In this document: positions 20,050 through 29,706 of the stretch, piece after piece | Layout: the number at the start of each line of letters is the position of its first letter | Numbering within the stretch: the first letter of the stretch is position 1 | Assembly (NCBI GenBank): GCA_009667805.1 | Contig: CM019066.1 | Coordinates: 310,001 to 374,000, forward strand | Length of the DNA stretch: 64,000 bases | Source of the DNA: Leptobrachium leishanense | Lineage: Eukaryota > Chordata > Amphibia > Anura > Megophryidae | Reading direction: 5' to 3' | The notes under the pieces: model-generated | The model's database searches: none | What the model saw: only the letters and a program-made list of their open reading frames with translations | What the model was told of the DNA's origin: nothing | Translations under genes and position numbers: made by a program

Positions 20050-21197
20050 CTCTGATAACCTAAACCGTCAGGAAAGAACTGCTCTTAAACAATTACAAAT
20101 GCTTGAACATGTTGTCATAAAGATGTCTGACAAGGGCGGCAACATCGTCTTAATGAAAACTGAGCAATACCGTCATATGGTATTAACTTTGTTGCATGAT
20201 GAAAAAACCTATAAAAGTCTACCTAAAGACCCGACTGATATGTATATGACCAAACTTATATTTATCTTGAATGAGGGGTTGCTTGAGGGTTCTATTTCTC
20301 AAAAGGAATATGACTTTATGTGGCCACATCGCCCCACGATTGCTACCTTTTATGGTTTGCCCAAAATCCATAAAAATAACACCTATCCTCCTGGTAGGCC
20401 TATAGTGTCTGGTACCAACTCATTGACACATAATGCCAGTAAGTATATTGACCGTGTTCTTTATGGCATTGTTCACAAGCTACCCTCGTACATCAGGGAC
20501 TCTAAGCAAACCCTCAGGGAACTAGAGGACTGCACTGTGCCCTCTGACGCCTTACTATGCAGTCTTGACGTTGAGTCCCTCTACAGTTCCATTCCTCATG
20601 TCCTGGGCCTGAAGTGTGTCGAGACATTTTTGTCTCGTAGAGGTACAGCCCATTCTAAGCACACGAAAATTTCTGATTAGCCTGCTCCAATTTGTGCTTT
20701 ATCATAATTATTTCCTCTTTGATGGCAAATTTTACCTTCAATTGATTGGAGCGGCTATGGGCTCTCCGTGTGCACCCTCCTATGCTAACCTTTTCCTGGG
20801 TCTTTCTGAAGAGATTGTCATAGATGGCCCCGATATGGCACCTTTCAAATCACACATTTTTAGTTGGCGCCGCTACATTGACGATATCATCATTATTTGG
20901 ACACCTATTGCGTCCAATTTTTCGAAATTTGTGGAGTGCCTGAATATTAACGAGTTTAATTTGAAATTCACTTTTGAGATTCAAACTGATACTCTAAATT
21001 TCCTTGACATCTCTATTCATAAAGATTCAATGGGGCATCTTGACACCACTCTGTTTCGCAAGGCTTCATCTGCTAACAATCTGCTCACTTGGTCTAGCCA
21101 CCATCCCCTGCCTTCACGTAAAGGCATCCCTATCGGCCAATATTTGAGATTACGCCGCACTTGTAGCACCATTGCCGACTTCAAAATTAAGGCATAA
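20050..21197 (+). pseudogene. Penelope-like reverse transcriptase
   Basis: Penelope-like elements encode a telomerase-related reverse transcriptase. The frame 20099-20680 has SDKGGNIV, PTIATFYGLPKIHK and PGRPIVSGTNS, early RT motifs of the group, and LLCSLDVESLYSSIP. A shift near 20640-20680 moves to 20616-21197, with GAAMGSPCAPSYANLFL and the catalytic RYIDDIIII (YIDD), then LNFLDISIH. The frame ends at TAA near 21197. The N-terminal part lies left of the inserted Gypsy element at 16357-16893, and about 100-200 residues in between are missing or in the gap. At least two frame breaks make it non-functional. Confidence 0.93.
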
Positions 21198-21992
21198 GCC
21201 CTCCGGTCGGCCTTTAGGGAAAAGGGATATCCTCATCGTGTTCTCAAAACCGCCTATAAACGCGCGTTACTCTCTGATCGCCATGGTTTGCTACAAGATG
21301 CTTCCCTTGCGGCTAAACCCGAACCTATAAGAATGATCGCTGATTTTGACTTGGGGTGGCTACCCGTGAAGCATATCTGTGATCGATATTGGCCCTTGCT
21401 TACAAATGACGTACACCTGAAGGATGTTTTATCAAATCGTCCGTCCCTTACAGCCAGGAGATGCACCAACCTTAATGACAAACTGGTGCACAGCCATTTT
21501 CAACCTATGCGACAACCACCCGTATCTTGGCTAACTAACAACTTAAAAGGGATGTACAAGTGTGGTAGGTGCGCAGTTTGTCCTTATGTTTCTCGCACCC
21601 CTAAACAATTCTGTAATTTTGATGATTCAATTTCCTTCACTATGCGCCAATTTTTGAATTGTAACTCCACCGGTGTGGTTTATCTACTTTTATGCCACTG
21701 TGGTAAAAAATATGTGGGCAAGACTATCCGCCCGCTGAAGGTCCGCATTTTGGAGCATATTAGATCTATTAGACTTCATAAGGACACCCCTGTTGCCAGA
21801 CACTTTACATCATGCAATGTTTGCTCTTTGAACAATTTCAGATTTCTGGGTATTGAGCAGATCAGACTTGGTCCCAGGAATGGTGATCTTGACAATAAGC
21901 TACTTAGACGCGAAGCTTTCTGGATATATCGCCTTAATACTAAATCGCCACTGGGCCTTAATGAAGGTTTTACCTTTGTCCCCTTTATCTGA
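21198..21992 (+). pseudogene. Penelope-like GIY-YIG endonuclease region
   Basis: Downstream continuation of the Penelope-like protein. A Cys motif CGRCAVCPYV precedes the GIY-YIG-type nuclease. In that nuclease GVVYLLLCHCGKKYVG aligns with the GIY...YIG core, KTIRPLKVRILEH supplies the Arg and His, and the Glu segment follows near LDNKLLRREAFWIYRL. The domain nicks target DNA for insertion. The longest stretch is 21288-21992, and the sequence at 21198-21287 continues the same protein (YKRALLSDRHG). It reaches a natural stop at 21992. The domain looks complete even though upstream frames are broken. Confidence 0.93.
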
Positions 21993-23300
21993 TGGTACTC
22001 ATTATGAGCATCCACTAGTTGTCACCTTTATGGTTCCCTGCTAATTAATTTAATTCAATTCTATTTGATTTATTTATTTATTTCGTCTAATTTCAAACAA
22101 TCTTTATTATATTGCTAATGTATCATTATTAACTTATATCATGTCTATTCATTAGGCTTCCTTCCTTTTTGTAGTTTTAGCCTGTCTCTCTTCTCTTGTC
22201 AATTTGTTTTTTGGTCAGTGGATGTATGGTCCTTAATCTCTTATATACCACACATATCCTGGGAGGTGCATATTCATGATGCTCAGCACCTTTGAATAAC
22301 CCTATCTTTTGGGGGGGGGGGGTTTTGGCCACCACGATTGTTAATTAATTATAGCCTTGGCTTCTTTTTTTATCTCTTTATGGATAACATTGCATTCATT
22401 TTATTATGTTATCATTACATACCGATAATTTACCCCTACAATTTATTTATTAATTTTTTCTTTTATGTTACCATGATCAATTTATTAACATGGTTTGCAT
22501 TATCTACCATCATTTTGTACTATTTGAGTGGGATTATTTATATTGGCTTTGAATATTTTTCTTCTTTTTGTCAATTGCAAATTATTTTCTTTAGACCTTA
22601 TTCCCTGTATGGCACTACATGCAGCATTATGGTAGTCTCCCTCGTATTTGAGACCCTCCCTCATCCACCCATTATGGTTTGGCTGCTGTCACTTTTCTTT
22701 CCAGCATTGGCCCCTTGTTTTCTCGCCAGTATAATGCAAGCCTTATAACTATTTGGGCCACCCATGCTGCTACACGCTGCACTATTCGTGTGGTTGATAC
22801 GGCTGCTTAGTGATTTATTATCGACACTCTGCGTGCCCTTCCGTCTCTTGCCACTTTAGTTACTAATTTTCATCATCTCATGCCTGTTCAGTTAGATGTA
22901 TATTCTGTGCTTGGTGTTTTGTGAATCGGTCGTACGGTTGCTAGGTTACGGCCATACCCTCCATCTATTGGCTGGATGTTTCACATGACCAACCACGTGT
23001 CAGTGAAAGCCGACACTGGAGTTGGATGTTCAGCCCTGGGTGCTGATTCTTAGCTGATTTTCAGCTGTTCATAGTTCACTGCCGGATATTGTTTATTTGG
23101 TATATATGGGGGAGCGACAGGCAAGCAATCCATCTCTTGACTAAGCCCTGCTTGGGCGAAACCGGTCGAGCTATGCTCTTTGGTTTTAACAGATACTAAT
23201 TTCCTTCTTTCCATGGTCTGCTTATTGGCTATTGCTGGGTTTTTTCTTAGTATGCCTCTCATTATGGTTATGTAGGTGGCTTGAACCACCGAGGTATAGG
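21993..23300 (+). mobile_element. Penelope-like 3' non-coding region
   Basis: T-rich sequence without a credible gene, holding a 13-G run at about 22310 and a 136-codon hydrophobic frame (22338-22748) that I read as chance. Near its end, about 1.1 kb after the stop codon, lies a hammerhead-like motif, a feature known from the terminal repeats of Penelope-like elements. The right boundary is approximate. Confidence 0.6.
23131..23176 (+). ncRNA. hammerhead ribozyme-like motif of Penelope-like element
   Basis: TTGACTA (CUGANGA-like), one extra A, a GCCC/GGGC stem II with loop TGCTT, GAAAC, CG, then GTC. The one-base-pair stem III around CG is the minimal form reported for Penelope-like hammerheads. 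Stem I is short (CTC/GAG). Two core positions differ from consensus, so self-cleavage is doubtful in this copy; the motif at 63512 is a better match. Confidence 0.5.
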
Positions 23301-23478
23301 TAACTACTACTCCTTTACATGTATGCCTTTCTCTGGTGACTTATCTCCTTATGGTACTACCTGGCCTCTCTTGTGATTGACCATTTCTTTTTCAATTCAA
23401 TTGGTTGGTGGCCTTTTTCTAATAAAGTTACATTTGTTGCCACTCTTATTGCACTTTTGTGCAACTGTTGTTTTGCAG

Positions 23479-23548
23479 ATGCAGAGATGGCTAACACCAC
23501 GCCAGCTTGAGCTGGGAATGGTCGTCTGTGATAATGGCAGCAACCTTC
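23479..23548 (+). pseudogene. hAT transposase fragment, left of Gmr1 insertion
   Basis: After a pyrimidine tract ending TTTTGCAG, which looks like a splice acceptor, the frame encodes a segment ending VVCDNGSN, matching the conserved TDNGSN motif of hAT transposases. At 23549 a Gmr1-like element interrupts it. The protein continues at 29122 after one copy of the CCTTC duplication. Confidence 0.75.
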
Positions 23549-23963
23549 TGTGACGGAATGGGGTGTTATCCCTCTGCGGGTGTGCTCCAATCCGACCCCC
23601 TCTCGATGGCGTCAGGCCCGACTACCGAGTGTCACGGCACTCGGCGTCTCGAGCGGCCTGAGATGACCCTGGCGTTACTTGGCGAGATGGTGCTGCCGAA
23701 TTAAGTTGACCCGTTCTGTGTAGTGGGGAGCTAGGAGACCGCAGAGTGTCTCCTGCACTGTGATTTTACCGATGAAATGATGACACCAAACGGGGCTGTA
23801 TGCTTCAAGTCAAACGCAGTTGAACTAACTTTTTACTCAAATGGGACACGAATTTAAACATCTCACACACAAAGGAGACATGCCCAGGCTTGAATGGGAA
23901 CTCAATTTGCATACAATGGCATGCTTGCATCATCAGGTTACACACACACACAGAGCTAATGTA
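23549..23963 (-). mobile_element. 3' LTR of Gmr1-like element, truncated
   Basis: Matches 28414-28827 closely from TGTGACGGAATGGGGTG up to the CA run and AGCTAATGTA, then changes abruptly to RNase H coding sequence. About 290 bases of LTR, the polypurine tract and the extreme pol end are missing here. Confidence 0.88.
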
Positions 23964-24353
23964 GACAGGGATAGACCGTCGGCATTCCCGTTCTGTGGCC
24001 CGGGCCGGTATTGGATAGAAAAGTTAAAAGGTTGGAGGGCCAGGCTCCACCGCAACAGGCGGCCGTTCTCCCCCGCCACCCGGTTGAGCCACACCAGGGG
24101 GTTGTGATCCGTCATTACGGTGAAGGACCGCCCGTACACATACGGCTGGAATTTTCGCAGGGCCCAAACCAAGGCCAGACATTCTTTCTCGACCGCTGCG
24201 TATCCCACCTCCTGGGGTAGGAGTTTGCGGCTGATGTAAGCCACCGGATGATCCCCCCCCGTCATCCCCCACTTGGCTTAGTACGGCTCCCAGTCCGAAC
24301 ATCGATGCGTCTGTATGGACAATAAAGCGTTTGGTATAATTGGGAGCTGCCAA
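23964..24353 (-). pseudogene. RNase H domain of Gmr1-like pol
   Basis: The minus-strand frames contain FIVHTDASMFGLGAVLSQ (24353 side), then, after a shift near 24265, PVAYISRKLLPQE, YAAVEKECLALVWAL with the conserved Glu, VMTDHNPL, and an end YRPGPQNGNADGLS. The domain degrades the RNA strand during cDNA synthesis. It is followed directly by LTR sequence rather than integrase, which supports the Gmr1 order, although the 3' edge is a deletion junction. Confidence 0.88.
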
Positions 24354-24379
24354 GAGGGGTGCTTGGGTTAGGGCGGTCT

Positions 24380-25810
24380 TCAGTTATTGGAAGGCGTTTT
24401 CGCACTCGGGGACCACAGGACTTGGCGGGGCAGGGTTTTCTTAGTCAGTTCGGTCAGGGGTTTGGCGAGGATGCTATAGTTGGGAACGAATTTCCGGTAG
24501 TACCCTGCCGTGCCCAAGAAAGCGAGGACCTGAGTCTTGGTGATGGGGGTGGGCCACTCCAGAATGGCTTCTATCTTGGCCGGTTCTGGACGCTGGGTTC
24601 CCCGACCCACCCGGTGGCCGAGGTACTGTACCTCGGACATCCCTATCCTACACTTCGTGGGTTTAAGGGTCAGGTTGGCGTCCCTCATCCGAGCGAATAC
24701 CACCCCCAGATGGTGAAGGTGTTCCTCCCAAGTCTGGCTGTAGATGGCGATGTCGTCCAGGTACGCGCAAGCAAATTCCTGGAGGCCATCGAGGAGGCGA
24801 TCGATCAACCGCTGAAAAGTGGCCAGGTCGTTCTTCATCCCGAACGGCATGACCCGAAACTGGTACAGGCCGAACGGGGTGATGAAGGCTGACTTCGAGG
24901 TCGCCTCCTCTGCAAGGGGAATCTGCCAGTACCCCTTGCACAGATCTACCATGGTCAAGAAATGGCCCTGGGAGATCTGATCCAACAGCTCGTCGACTCG
25001 GGGCATGGGGTAAGCATCAGTGACAGTGCAGTCATTGAGCCTCCGGTAGTCGACACAAAACTGGGTGGTACCATCCTTTTTGGGGACCAGGACTACGGGC
25101 GAGGCCCATGGACTGGCAGAGGGCTCGATAACTCCCAGCTCCAGCATCTCCCGGATTTCAGCCCGCATGGATTTGCGTACTGCCTCCGGGAGTCTGTATG
25201 CCGGTTGCCGAAGGGGACGCTGGCCGGGGGTTTCCACCTGGTGCACGGTCTGGCTGGTGTAGCCAGGGAGTGCGGAGAAGAGCTCCTGGTGCTCTTGGAG
25301 CAGCTGCCTAGCCTGCTCCTGCTTATGGGGACCCAACCCTTCCCCTAGCTGCACTTGTTCCACCCCTGAGGGCCGACCGTCTATCCCGGGGAGGTCTACC
25401 AGGGGGAACTGTTCTGCCTCCTCGGTCGCAGGAGCGCAGATGGCAGATACCGTCTCGGGGCGCTCGTGGTATGCCTTCAGCATATTGACATGGAACGTCC
25501 GCTGGATCCTGGTGTCGGTACAGCTGACAACCACGTAGGTGGTCTCTCCCACTTGGGTGACAACCCGATAGGGGCCCTGCCAGGACGCCTGCAGCTTGTT
25601 CTGCCGCTGTGGTTTCAACACCAGGACCTTCTGCCCCACGAGAAATGAGCGGCTGCGGGCAGAGCGGTCGTACCATGCCTTCTTCTGGGCCTGGGCTGCC
25701 TGCATGTTCCACTGAACCATCGCCGTGAGTTCGGTCAAGCGCTCTCGGAGCTCCAGGACGTAACTCATGGCGGGGAGCCCTTCGGTTCCTAAGTCTAGGG
25801 GGCCTCGCAC
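24380..25810 (-). CDS. Gmr1-like pol: integrase C terminus fused to reverse transcriptase
   Basis: A 476-residue open stretch. Residues ~40-110 are an integrase tail (KKAWYDRSARSRSFLVGQKV, QGPYRVV, FHVNMLKAYHERP). Residues ~165-215 are a linker, and from ~215 onward comes a Ty3/Gypsy reverse transcriptase: VLVPKKDGTTQFCVDYRRLN, TMVDLCKGYWQIPL, FRVMPFGMKN and the catalytic YLDDIAIYS, then YLGH and FLGTAGYYRKFV. The two domains share one uninterrupted frame, which shows directly that integrase precedes reverse transcriptase. Pro in MPFGMKNAPATF is altered (NDLATF). The stretch ends at a premature stop before RNase H. Confidence 0.93.
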   Translation of the reverse strand: MRGPLDLGTEGLPAMSYVLELRERLTELTAMVQWNMQAAQAQKKAWYDRSARSRSFLVGQKVLVLKPQRQNKLQASWQGPYRVVTQVGETTYVVVSCTDTRIQRTFHVNMLKAYHERPETVSAICAPATEEAEQFPLVDLPGIDGRPSGVEQVQLGEGLGPHKQEQARQLLQEHQELFSALPGYTSQTVHQVETPGQRPLRQPAYRLPEAVRKSMRAEIREMLELGVIEPSASPWASPVVLVPKKDGTTQFCVDYRRLNDCTVTDAYPMPRVDELLDQISQGHFLTMVDLCKGYWQIPLAEEATSKSAFITPFGLYQFRVMPFGMKNDLATFQRLIDRLLDGLQEFACAYLDDIAIYSQTWEEHLHHLGVVFARMRDANLTLKPTKCRIGMSEVQYLGHRVGRGTQRPEPAKIEAILEWPTPITKTQVLAFLGTAGYYRKFVPNYSILAKPLTELTKKTLPRQVLWSPSAKTPSNN

Positions 25811-25894
25811 CCGTCGCCCATACAGGAGTTCGAAGGGGGAGAACCCGGTCGACTCTTGGGGGACCTCCCGGTAGTCAAATAACAGGTGGGGTAG

Positions 25895-26330
25895 TTATTT
25901 CTCCCAGTCTTTCCTCTCTTGGGTGTAAGCGCGGATGAGCTGTTTCAGGGTCCCATTAAACTGCTCGCACAGCCCGTTCGTCTGCGGGTGGTATGGGGCG
26001 CTGTGAAGCGCCTTAACCCCGCACAAACGCCAGAGCTGTTGGGTTAGCTCAGCGGTGAATTGGGAGCCCTGATCAGACAAGATTTCCTGAGGAAATCCTA
26101 CCCTAGAGAACACCTGTAGGAGGCCATCGGCGACGGTGTCTGCCTGAATGTTAGACAGGGCCACCGCCTCGGGGTATCAGGTAGCGTAGTCCACCACGGT
26201 GAGAATATATCTCTTCCCGGTGGCGCTGGGGCGGGGTAAGGACCAATTATGTCTACCACCACCCGACTAAAGGGTTCTTGAATGATGGGCATGGGGTGAA
26301 GGGGGGCTTTCGGGTGGTCCCCAGTTTTCC
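25895..26330 (-). pseudogene. Gmr1-like integrase core
   Basis: Frames in minus orientation carry a Cys-pair region (CRTCPTCQKTG, about 26330-26360), then VVVDIIGPYP with the first Asp, a shift near 26165-26100, SDQGSQFTAEL with the second Asp, and HPQTNGLCEQFN with the Glu. A shift or stop between 25895 and 25810 separates it from the integrase tail in the next frame. All three catalytic residues are present, but the reading is broken. Confidence 0.9.
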
Positions 26331-26843
26331 CCGTTTTCTGGCAGGTCGGGCAGGTGCGGCAGTACTCCCGGACATCCTCACTAAGGCGAGGCCAGAAGAA
26401 TGCTCGGGTTAACCGTGTGTTGGGTCTTGGCCATTCCTAGATGGCCGCGAGGGGAATGTCGTGGGCCAGTCTCAGGAGTTCTTTCTGGGGGCCTGCGGTA
26501 CTACTAGCTGTTTGTGGGAGCCCGTGGTTTCTGAGTGTCTCCCCTATTGGTGTACCGATACAGTAGCCCATCTTCCCACTCAATGCTGTCGTCCGTCCGT
26601 CACCGGGACCCTGGCCGGCCCGGTCGCGGTACCTTTCTAGGGTGGGGTCAGTCTGGGTCTGGTGCCGGAGGGTGGCTGGAGAGCTCCACGTGAGGGGGTG
26701 GTCCGGGGGAGGAGGTGTGGGTTCGTCTGGTCGGGGGGAGGTCTGGGAGGCTTGGGGGTTTGGGAGGTCGGAGAGGTCTGGTTGGTCTCACCTGGGTCCC
26801 GACCGGATTGCCTTGTCGATCCGGTGGCTTTGTTGCCGGGTGG

Positions 26844-27668
26844 TCACTGGGGCGGGCGCGTCCGTGGCATAGGCTGATACCAAGCGTCCCAGGTCGTTCC
26901 CCAGGAGGATTTCTGCCGGTAGTTGGTCGAGTAACCCCACCCGCACGGATCCCTCCCCCGACCCCCAATCCAAATGGACTCGGCGGTAGCAAGTCGGAGC
27001 ACCTTGCCTCCGGCTACGCGAACAGCGGCGGTGCGGTCCAGCCGGTCCTTTCGGGGAATCAGGTGAGGCCGGACAAGCGTGATGGTAGCGCCGGAGTCGC
27101 GGAGACCTTCGGCGGCCCTTCCGTTAATCCATACCGCCTGTCTGTGGTGTTGGCGGTTGTCGGCGGATGCAGCCTGCACGGGATCGGCCTCATGCAGCAT
27201 CCCCCATTCCTCCTGTGGGTCCCAGTATGGGGATTCCTCCTGGTAACAATGAGCCGCGGGTGGGGCTTGGATGGGGCCCCGTGGAAGGGGCGGCTGGTTG
27301 GGGCAGTTCTGGCGGTAGTGGCCCATCTGGCCGCACCCGTAACAACGGATGGTAGCCGTGGAAGGGGCCCGGTTTGGGACCCGGGGTGCGGGCCAGCGTG
27401 TTGTTGGCTCCGGCCGGGTAGGTGGGGGTGTGGCACGGGGAGGTGGTAGGGTGGATCGGGAGGGTGGAGGTCGTTCCCCACTGTGGGACGTGCGCGTGTC
27501 CGTATACTCATCGGCCCAGGTGGCCGCTTGCTGCACCATCTGGGGCTTCTTGTCCCTCACCCACTCCCGCATGGCCGGGGCGGTGTGGTCGAAAAACTGC
27601 TCGAGAAGGAACAGCTGAGTGACTTCTTCGAGGGTTCGAGCCTTGCTTCCGGCGAACCAGGTCTTCAT
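26844..27668 (-). pseudogene. Gmr1-like gag C terminus, zinc knuckle and protease
   Basis: The N-terminal part (LLEQFFDHTAPAMREWVRD, then EYTDTR) resembles the SCAN-like capsid region from which the vertebrate SCAN domain is believed to derive. A Pro/Arg-rich spacer is followed by the CCHC knuckle CYGCGQMGHYRQNC, which binds RNA, and by an aspartic protease active-site segment (GLRDSGATITLV). Frames drift after about residue 220. Upstream gag lies at 27852-28364. Confidence 0.88.
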
Positions 27669-27851
27669 GTCCCGTTACAGCCGGTGCGCCCACTCCACAT
27701 GGGTAGTACCGTGGGGCCGCGGGAATTTCAGAATTTCATCCGGCTGGCTTCGGGGGTGAGGGCAAAATGGGCCGGCAGGGTTTGTTTCACCTGTTCGTAG
27801 TCCCGGGCTTCTTCGTCTGGACAGTCCTGTAGGCCTCCGCAGCCCGCCCTG

Positions 27852-28364
27852 TTAGTTTACACGCCAGGATCCCACCCAAGCGGCCCGTTGAACCTCGTGT
27901 AGTTGGCATGAGCGTTCAAAGTCCTGGAGGAAACTTTCTATTTCCTCCTCTGCCTCGTTGAAGCTCTTGAAGGCCTGGAAGGGCACCTTCTGTGCCGTTG
28001 GTCTTTCCCAGTTGGGGTTTCCTCCCTGTTGGTACTGGATTTCCGCCAGCTGTATCTCATGTTGGCGCACCCGCTCCTGCTCTTCTTCATGGGTGATGTC
28101 CCGGACGAAGTTCTGGAAGGTGGCTTCTGTCGGCACGGCTCCGCAAGCCGCTGCCCGCTGCTGTACCTCCCTCTGTAAGGAGTTTTCAGGGCTGGACGCC
28201 TGAGCTACGATCGGTGGTGAGGTTGCGGGCAGGTCCCTGGTCTGCTGATCCACGGCCACCAATTCTTCGACCAGGGCATCCTTGCTCTTTGAGCCCACGG
28301 TTCCTCCACGGTCCTCCAGCATGCCCCGCAGTGTGTCCCGTTTATAATTGGCATATGCTGCCAT
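27852..28364 (-). pseudogene. Gmr1-like gag N terminus
   Basis: Starts near the primer-binding site. Residues 1-40 form a short helical, SAP-like segment (RDTLRGMLEDRGG) that is nearly shared with the gag-only element at 35434-36882 (RDTLRGMLENRGG). A Glu/Arg-rich coiled coil (EEEQERVRQHEIQLAE) and the start of the capsid (FEAEEEIESFLQDFE-like) follow. The frame ends at 27852; a break separates it from the next gag piece. Confidence 0.85.
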
Positions 28365-28395
28365 GATGAGGGTCTTCTGGGGGTGCAGAGAGCTA

Positions 28396-28412
28396 TCCCA
28401 CCGCTGCCACCA
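28396..28412 (-). other. primer-binding site, tRNA-Leu type
   Basis: On the minus strand TGGTGGCAGCGGTGGGA follows the LTR after one base. It is the complement of a tRNA-Leu 3' end (TCCCACCGCTGCCA plus CCA). The gag-only element has the same site with one inserted base at 36916-36933. Confidence 0.85.
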
Positions 28413-28413
28413 G

Positions 28414-29121
28414 TGTGACGGAATGGGGTGTTATCCGTCTGCAGGTGTGCTCCAATCCGACCCCCTCTCGATGGCGTCAGGCCCGACTACCGAGTGTCAC
28501 GGCACTCGGCGTCTCGAGCGGCCTGAGATGACCCTGGCGTTACTTGGCGAGATGGTGCTGCCGAATTAAGTTGACCCGTTCTGCGTAGTGGGGAGCTAGG
28601 AGACCGCAGAGTGTCTCCTGCACTGTGATTTTAGCGATGAAATGACGACACCAAACGGGGCTGTATGCTTCAAGTCAAATGCAGTTGAACTGACTTTTTA
28701 CTCAAATGGGACACGCATTTAAACATCTCACACACAAAGGAGACATGCCCAGGCTTGAATGGGAACTCAATTTGCATACAATGGCAGGCTTGCATCATCA
28801 GGTTACACACACACACAGAGCTAATGTACACAGAAATTAGCATACAATTGAATTTCAACACAGCTTTTCACTCCTAGCAACCAAGGGGAAATATAATACC
28901 TTTAAATGCATCACACAATTACACATCTGAATCCACTCTCATACAATACAGGATACATGGTAATACATCACACCAATAAAACCACATCTAGAAAAGGTAT
29001 AACTGTTCATTTCAACACGCAAAACCGAAAGAGTCTGAAATAAAGAAAAAGGTCTTTGAAATGTCCCAGGCGGTTAGTTCTGGGGCTCGCTGGTCAGAGC
29101 CCCTTTGTCCGTTCCATGACA
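28414..29121 (-). mobile_element. 5' LTR of Gmr1-like element
   Basis: A 708-bp TG...CA LTR. On the plus strand it runs TGTGACGGAATGGGGTG to GTTCCATGACA. It contains the hairpin CCGAGTGTCACGGCACTCGG, also found, twice per LTR, in the related LTRs at 33459, 36935 and 38756. The flanking CCTTC duplicate follows. Confidence 0.92.
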
Positions 29122-29706
29122 CCTTCTCTCTGCCCTACACCAGGGTAAGTTGATGCATGTACCATGCCTAGCACACATCCTAAATCTGGTGGTACTGCAT
29201 TTCCTAACCAGGTACCCAGGGCTGGCAGAGCTTCTCAGCCAGGCCAAAAAAGTCTGCAGCCACTTCAGATGGTCATTCCCAGCAAGTGTTCGCTTGGCAG
29301 AAATTTGCCTGGCTGGGGCCGCTTGACTGATGCCTTTTTAAAAAAATTTAGTCCACGACGCCCAAGGATGTCAAATGTAGGCACCCATTGCCAGCGTCTT
29401 CAGCGTATGGTGCAGGACTACCTAGGGGCAAGGGCAGACCTGGATACCTTTCCAGCAGATGATCCACTGGCTTACTGGGTGTTGAGATTGGATCACTGGC
29501 CAGAACTTAGCCAATATGCTATGCAGCTACTAGGTTGCCCTTCATACAGCGTGCTTTCTGAAAGGACGTTTAGTGCCGCTGGAGGTTTTGTCACAGACAA
29601 AAGAGTGCGTCTGTCCACCGACTCTGTACACTGGCTTACATTCATAAAAATGAATCAGTCCTGGATCAGCAGCTATCAATCCCCTGATGCTGACGTAACA
29701 GAATAG
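29122..29706 (+). pseudogene. hAT transposase C-terminal part
   Basis: Continuation of the transposase after the Gmr1 insertion: PCLAHILNLVVL is the conserved hAT segment after the second Asp block, in a frame offset from the later part. The last ~90 codons (DPLAYWVLRLDHWPELSQYA, LSERTFSAAGGFVTDKRVRL) are the hAT C-terminal dimerisation domain and end at a stop at 29706. A frame break lies near 29290-29330, and the zinc-finger N terminus is not seen. hAT transposases move elements with 8-bp target duplications. Confidence 0.9.

Larger units (their letters stand above)
23549..29121 (-). mobile_element. Gmr1-like Gypsy retrotransposon (integrase before RT)
   Basis: A minus-strand element flanked by the 5-bp duplication CCTTC (23544-23548 and 29122-29126). 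Order along the minus strand: 5' LTR, tRNA-Leu-type primer site, gag, zinc knuckle and protease, integrase, reverse transcriptase, RNase H, truncated 3' LTR. Integrase ahead of reverse transcriptase is the arrangement of the Gmr1 group of deuterostome Ty3/Gypsy elements. Frames are broken in at least four places, and a deletion fuses RNase H to the middle of the 3' LTR, so the copy is defective. It lies inside a hAT transposase gene. Confidence 0.93.

Noticed and set aside
19392..20063. 223-codon frame with repeated CMTPGIGERTIL units
   Set aside because: It reads the 36-bp array inside a Gypsy LTR; other frames and the opposite strand are equally open.
22338..22748. Hydrophobic 136-codon frame that could be a membrane protein
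   Set aside because: It lies in T-rich 3' non-coding sequence of the Penelope-like element, where poly-Phe/Ile/Leu frames are expected by chance.
26642..27800. Plus-strand frames up to 244 codons
   Set aside because: They are antisense shadows of the GC-rich Gmr1-like gag and protease region.
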